Of a stretch of DNA of 9,553 bases, positions 5,987-9,553 are shown in pieces (the first letter of the stretch is position 1; each line of letters opens with the position of its first letter). Source of the stretch: an uncultured Oscillospiraceae bacterium (GTDB taxonomy: Bacteria > Bacillota > Clostridia > Oscillospirales > Oscillospiraceae). A program made the position numbers and the translations under genes. A model generated the notes under the pieces. That model did no database searches, was not told where the DNA came from, and was given only the letters and a program-made list of their open reading frames with translations. The stretch lies in the NCBI GenBank assembly GCA_937915075.1, contig CALDMA010000218.1, forward strand, positions 1 through 9,553, read 5' to 3'.

Positions 5987-7282
5987 TCAGTTCAAGGCGT
6001 CCTTTTTCGGCCATCTTTCCTGAAGCAGGCTCGTCTTCAGACCCGTTTCGTTCGGCTCGAAGCATTCGGCCAGGATCTCCCAGCCGAGGTCCAGCGCTTC
6101 CTCCAAAGGGATGTTCACGCTCAGGTCCATCAGCTTCGTTTCAAAGAGGTGGCCGTACTTGAGCAGCTTTTCGTCCCACTCAGACATCATGAAGCCCATG
6201 GACTTCTTTTCAAGGCTTTCCTTGTAGGCGCTGTAGAGGCGGATCATACCGTCCATCAGGGCGCGGTGGTCGCTGCGCGTCGTGCCGTTGACGTTCTGCT
6301 TGAGACGCGAGAGCGAGCCGAACGGCTCGATGTGGCCGTTTTTGAGGTAATACTGTCCCTCGGTGATATAGCCCGTGTTGTCCGGTACGGGATGGGTGAC
6401 GTCATCGCCGGGCATCGTGGTGACGCCGAGGATGGTGATGGAGCCCGCGCCCTCGAAGTCGACCGCCTTCTCGTAGCGCGAGGCAAGGCAGCTGTAGAGG
6501 TCGCCGGGGTAGCCGCGGTTGGACGGCACCTGCTCCATCGTGATGGCCATTTCCTTCTGCGCGTCGGCGAAGTTGGTCATGTCGGTCAGCAGTACGAGCA
6601 CGCGCTTGCCGGCAAGAGCGAACTGCTCCGCCACGGCGAGCGACAGGTCGGGCACGAGCGTACATTCCACCGTCGGGTCGGATGCCGTGTGGACGAACAT
6701 GACCGTGCGGCCCATCGCGCCGCTCTTTTCGAGCGTGTCGCGGAAGAAGAGATAGTCGTCGTATTTCAGGCCCATGCCGCCGAGGACGATGACGTCGACC
6801 TCCGCCTGCATGGCAATGCGGGCGAGCAGCTGGTTGTATGGCTCGCCGGAGACGGAGAAAATGGGCAGCTTCTGACTCTCGACGAGCGTGTTGAACACAT
6901 CGATCATCGGGATGCCGGTGCGGATCATGCGCTTTGGCACGATTCGCTTGGCGGGGTTGACGGAGGGTCCGCCGATGGGGATCATATTCTCGGTCAGCGC
7001 GGGACCGTTGTCACGCGGTACGCCCGCGCCGTCGAACACGCGCCCGAGCAGGTCGTCAGAAAACGAGACCATCATGGGCCGCCCGAGGAAGCGCACGGTG
7101 TCGGTCGTGCTGACGCCCTGCGTGCCGGCAAAGACCTGCAGGGAGACGAGGTCGCCGCTGAGCTTGATGACGCTCGCGTAGCTCTCGCCCACGAGGGCGA
7201 GGTCGCCGCTGCGCACGCCCGAGGCGCGCACGGTCACGACGTTGCCGACGATGGATTCGATCTTGGTGTAAACTTTCTGCAT
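5987..7282 (-). CDS. ntpB: V-type ATPase subunit B (non-catalytic head)
   Basis: B alternates with A in the A3B3 head and contributes to the nucleotide sites without hydrolysing ATP itself. The 431-residue product has the beta-barrel start (about 1-75), then the alpha/beta fold. The P-loop position reads SVSGEPYNQLLARIA (143-157), without the GKT of a Walker A motif, as expected for B. Other landmarks are LVLLTDMTNFADA (229-241), QVPSNRGYPGDLYSCLASRYEKA (251-273) and SLSRL (323-327), whose R326 corresponds by position to the arginine finger given to the A site. The wording of the P-loop region again fits the spirochaete/Bacteroidetes branch. Its ribosome site overlaps the stop of ntpA. Confidence 0.97.
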   Translation of the reverse strand: MQKVYTKIESIVGNVVTVRASGVRSGDLALVGESYASVIKLSGDLVSLQVFAGTQGVSTTDTVRFLGRPMMVSFSDDLLGRVFDGAGVPRDNGPALTENMIPIGGPSVNPAKRIVPKRMIRTGIPMIDVFNTLVESQKLPIFSVSGEPYNQLLARIAMQAEVDVIVLGGMGLKYDDYLFFRDTLEKSGAMGRTVMFVHTASDPTVECTLVPDLSLAVAEQFALAGKRVLVLLTDMTNFADAQKEMAITMEQVPSNRGYPGDLYSCLASRYEKAVDFEGAGSITILGVTTMPGDDVTHPVPDNTGYITEGQYYLKNGHIEPFGSLSRLKQNVNGTTRSDHRALMDGMIRLYSAYKESLEKKSMGFMMSEWDEKLLKYGHLFETKLMDLSVNIPLEEALDLGWEILAECFEPNETGLKTSLLQERWPKKDALN

Positions 7283-7289
7283 TCTGAAA

Positions 7290-7297
7290 CCCTCCTT
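7290..7297 (-). promoter_or_regulatory. Ribosome binding site of ntpB overlapping the ntpA stop
   Basis: AAGGAGGG on the minus strand lies 7 bases before the ntpB ATG at 7282. Its first two bases are the last two of the ntpA TAA. Ribosomes ending A would therefore clear or reuse the start site of B, a simple way to keep A and B near the equal ratio the head needs. The coupling is inferred. Confidence 0.85.
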
Positions 7298-9026
7298 AAC
7301 CCGTTACCTTGCTCCGGTAAAGGTCCGTGAGCTTCGTTTCCTGCGCCGCAAATTCCGGCGTGCCGTAGACCGTGCCGTGCCAGTCGAGGAATTCCTGACG
7401 CACCTGATTGAAGAAGGTGCGGATCTCCTTTTTGTCGCTGAGCGCGTAATCGCGCGTGAGCACGTCGTAGAGCACGTTGAACTCGCGCGCCTGACGCTCC
7501 GGCTCGCAGGCCGCGTCGATGGGATCGAAGGAGTTCTGCTGCAGGTACACGGCGTCGAGCAGCTCGCCCTTCTGGTAGAGGATGTAGTCCTCGGCCGAGG
7601 TGCCCTCTTCGCCGATGACCTTCATCATCTGGTTGATCTCGCTGCTGCGGCGGAGGATGCCGCGGGCCTCCTCCACACGCGCCATGTCCACCACGCCCTG
7701 ATACTTTGACCACGAGTCGATGGGGTGGATGGAGGGGTACTTGCGCGCGTCGGAGCGCTCGCGGGAGAGGCCGTGGAACGCGCCGACGACCTTGAGCGTC
7801 GCCTGCGTAACCGGCTCTTCAAAGTTGCCGCCCGCGGGAGAGACCGTACCGCCGATGGTGACGGAGGCGATCCTGCCGTTTCTCAGCCGGACCTTGCCCG
7901 CGCGCTCATAGAACGCGGCGATGACGGATTCGAGGTAAGCAGGGAAGGCCTCTTCGCCGGGGATCTCCTCCAGTCGGCCGCTCATCTCGCGCATGGCCTG
8001 CGCCCAGCGGCTCGTGGAGTCCGCCAGCAGCAGGACATTGAGGCCCATCTGGCGGTAATATTCTGCCATCGTCACCGCCGTGTACACGGACGCCTCACGC
8101 GCCGCGACAGGCATGGACGAGGTGTTGCAGATGATGATGGTGCGCTCCATCAGCGAGCGGCCCGTGCGCGGGTCGGTCAGCTCGGGGAACTCCTTGAGCA
8201 CCTCCACGACCTCGCCGGCGCGCTCGCCGCAGGCGGCAACGATGACGATGTCGACGTCGGCGTTCTTCGCCTCCATGTGCTGCAATACCGTCTTGCCCGC
8301 GCCGAACGGGCCGGGCACGCAGAAGGTGCCGCCCTTGGCGACCGGCAGGAAGGTGTCGATGCAGCGGATCTTGGTCACCAGCGTCTCGTCGGGACGCAGA
8401 CGCTCCTCATAGCAGCGGATGGGCTGCTTGACCGGCCAGGAAAAGACCATGCTCAGCGCCTTCTCCTCGCCCGCGCTGTTTTCCAGCACCGCGACGGTAG
8501 AGCGGACGTGATAGGTGCCCTTTTCCTTCACGCTCTTCACGCGCCAGCCCTCGTCCTTGAGGTCGAAGGGCGCCATGATGAGGTGCGTGAACTGTCCCTC
8601 CGGCACGCTGCCGACCGCGTCGCCCGCGAGCACGGCGTCGCCGGGCTTGACGCAGGGGGTGAACTCCCATTCCTTATCGGGGATGGGGTCAAGGTATACG
8701 CCGCGCTCGAGGAAGAAGCCGCATTGCTCGGCAAGCTTCGGCAGAGGATTCTGCAAGCCGTCGTACACCTGCGTCAGAAGGCCGGGGCCGAGCTCGACGC
8801 TCAGCAGCTCGCCGGTCAGCTCGACCTCGTCGCCGACCTGGATGCCGTTGGTCATTTCATAGATCTGCATACTCACGGCGTCGCCGCTGATGCGGATGAC
8901 CTCGCCCTTGAGGCGGTCATTGCCGATCTTGACGAAGCCGACTTCGTTTTTCCGAACGGAGCCCGAGAACCTTGCCGAAACGAGGTTGCCGTTGACTCCG
9001 GTCACATAGCCTGTCACTTTCTCCAT
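7296..9026 (-). CDS. ntpA: V-type ATPase subunit A (catalytic head)
   Basis: A is the catalytic subunit of the cytosolic A3B3 head and hydrolyses or makes ATP at the A/B interfaces. The 576-residue product is full length. Seen in order: an N-terminal beta-barrel (about 1-75), the GPGLLTQVYDGLQNPL block (80-95), the extra 'bulge' domain typical of V-type A subunits (about 110-195), Walker A GPFGAGKT (239-246), CGERAGE (266-272) with the likely catalytic E268, Walker B LLLADSTSR (332-340) with D336, and a helical C-terminal domain. GRLEEIPGEEAFPAYL follows Walker B as usual. The start is supported by a GGGAG site upstream and by the MEKVTGYVTGVNGNLV opening, typical of the family. The gene follows the DUF2764 gene by 18 bases and is followed by ntpB after 13. 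Confidence 0.98.
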   Translation of the reverse strand: MEKVTGYVTGVNGNLVSARFSGSVRKNEVGFVKIGNDRLKGEVIRISGDAVSMQIYEMTNGIQVGDEVELTGELLSVELGPGLLTQVYDGLQNPLPKLAEQCGFFLERGVYLDPIPDKEWEFTPCVKPGDAVLAGDAVGSVPEGQFTHLIMAPFDLKDEGWRVKSVKEKGTYHVRSTVAVLENSAGEEKALSMVFSWPVKQPIRCYEERLRPDETLVTKIRCIDTFLPVAKGGTFCVPGPFGAGKTVLQHMEAKNADVDIVIVAACGERAGEVVEVLKEFPELTDPRTGRSLMERTIIICNTSSMPVAAREASVYTAVTMAEYYRQMGLNVLLLADSTSRWAQAMREMSGRLEEIPGEEAFPAYLESVIAAFYERAGKVRLRNGRIASVTIGGTVSPAGGNFEEPVTQATLKVVGAFHGLSRERSDARKYPSIHPIDSWSKYQGVVDMARVEEARGILRRSSEINQMMKVIGEEGTSAEDYILYQKGELLDAVYLQQNSFDPIDAACEPERQAREFNVLYDVLTRDYALSDKKEIRTFFNQVRQEFLDWHGTVYGTPEFAAQETKLTDLYRSKVTG

Positions 9027-9044
9027 TTCGTTTCTCCCGTTTTC

Positions 9045-9553
9045 TTATAGGCTGAATATCTGCTGACGAACCTGTCCGAGCAGAGTGTCGAAGGCGGCCT
9101 TGCCCTCGTCATGGCGGAAGACGCGCTGCCGTTCGAGCAGCTGCAGCTTCAGCGCGTAGCCGTAGAGCGCGCAGTCGTCGAAGCTGTGCAGTCCCACCAG
9201 CTCGTCCAGCCGGTCAAATTCCAGCGCGAGCAGCAGCCGCTCACCCTCGAGCGGGTCCTTCGCGTTCACCGCCGCGGTGACGGTCTGCGTCACGGCGGCG
9301 TCGCGCTCGTTCGGTGCGGCGCAGCTCTCGCCGCGCTTCACGCGCCGCTGATAGGTCAGCTCGCCCTGCAGCACGCGGTAAAAGGCCGCCCACCGGCTCA
9401 CGAAGCCGCCGTCCTCCGAGCGCACCGTCAGCTCCTCGAGCGAGCGGTAGACCCTGTCGCTCACCGCCCCCCGGCATTGGCCGAGAAACGCGGCGTAATC
9501 CAGCGGCGGGGCGTCGCCCCCACGGGGCATCGGCCGGCGCCAGATTAAGTAGG
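9045..9553 (-). CDS. DUF2764 family protein of the V-ATPase operon, 5' end cut by window
   Basis: This family of unknown biochemical role is found between the E and A genes in spirochaete- and Bacteroidetes-type V-ATPase operons, in the place held by BB0095 in Borrelia. An ATG lies at 9530, but the frame stays open to the window edge, and the upstream codons read YLIWRRP. Together with MPRGGDAPPLDYAAFL this resembles the family's usual start (YYLIASLPxL...PPLSYEEFL), so the true start is probably only a few residues beyond the edge. About 170 residues are visible. Helical segments include RWAAFYRVLQGELTYQRR, DPLEGERLLLALEFDRLDEL and ALYGYALKLQLLERQRVF, the last two being family hallmarks. No signal peptide or membrane helix is seen. 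The WRRP stretch is unusual and might hide a sequencing or frame problem. It could act as a stalk subunit or an assembly factor. Confidence 0.82.
   Translation of the reverse strand, partial: YLIWRRPMPRGGDAPPLDYAAFLGQCRGAVSDRVYRSLEELTVRSEDGGFVSRWAAFYRVLQGELTYQRRVKRGESCAAPNERDAAVTQTVTAAVNAKDPLEGERLLLALEFDRLDELVGLHSFDDCALYGYALKLQLLERQRVFRHDEGKAAFDTLLGQVRQQIFSL

Noticed and set aside
5924..9050. Long plus-strand open frames of 468 and 441 codons antisense to ntpB and ntpA
   Set aside because: They mirror the strongly conserved ATPase genes and show no motif of their own; explained by codon bias.

Overview
The window is a GC-rich stretch from a bacterium and every gene in it lies on the minus strand. 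Strong AGGAGG-type ribosome binding sites, a near-consensus sigma-A promoter and the particular purA/purB variants suggest a high-GC member of the Clostridia, perhaps Oscillospiraceae/Ruminococcaceae. That placement is an inference from the sequence and no database was searched.

Right part (about 3082-9553): a tightly packed V-type ATPase operon. In transcription order it reads DUF2764 protein (cut by the right edge), A, B, D, I, K. Gaps are 18 bases or fewer between the first four genes, D and I overlap by 4 bases, and K follows 22 bases after I. This is the compact layout known from spirochaetes such as Borrelia (E-DUF2764-A-B-D-I-K), not the longer layout of Enterococcus hirae (ntpFIKECGABD). 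No C, F or G subunit gene is seen in the window, and E would be expected just past the right edge. A and B form the catalytic head, D the central rotor shaft, I the membrane stator with the ion half-channels, and K the rotor ring. K keeps the residues that bind sodium in E. hirae NtpK, so a sodium-coupled enzyme is predicted. A long hairpin at 3013-3057 probably ends the operon.

Middle (2795-3081): an AT-richer intergenic region of 287 bases. It holds the operon terminator, a 16-base inverted repeat with arms 171 bases apart, a probable purA promoter and a leader hairpin.

Left part (5-2794): purA and purB, which catalyse the last two steps from IMP to AMP. A Rho-independent terminator sits directly behind purA, and a good promoter for purB follows within a few bases. 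The two genes are neighbours in one pathway but are probably separate transcription units. PurA belongs to a variant type with altered loops. PurB is of the long type that resembles the animal enzyme.

No mobile element, CRISPR array, tRNA or rRNA was seen. The window is mostly core metabolism and bioenergetics. The points most worth a second look are the minimal V-ATPase gene set with its poorly understood DUF2764 member, the sodium-binding signature in K, and the inverted repeat between the operon and purA.
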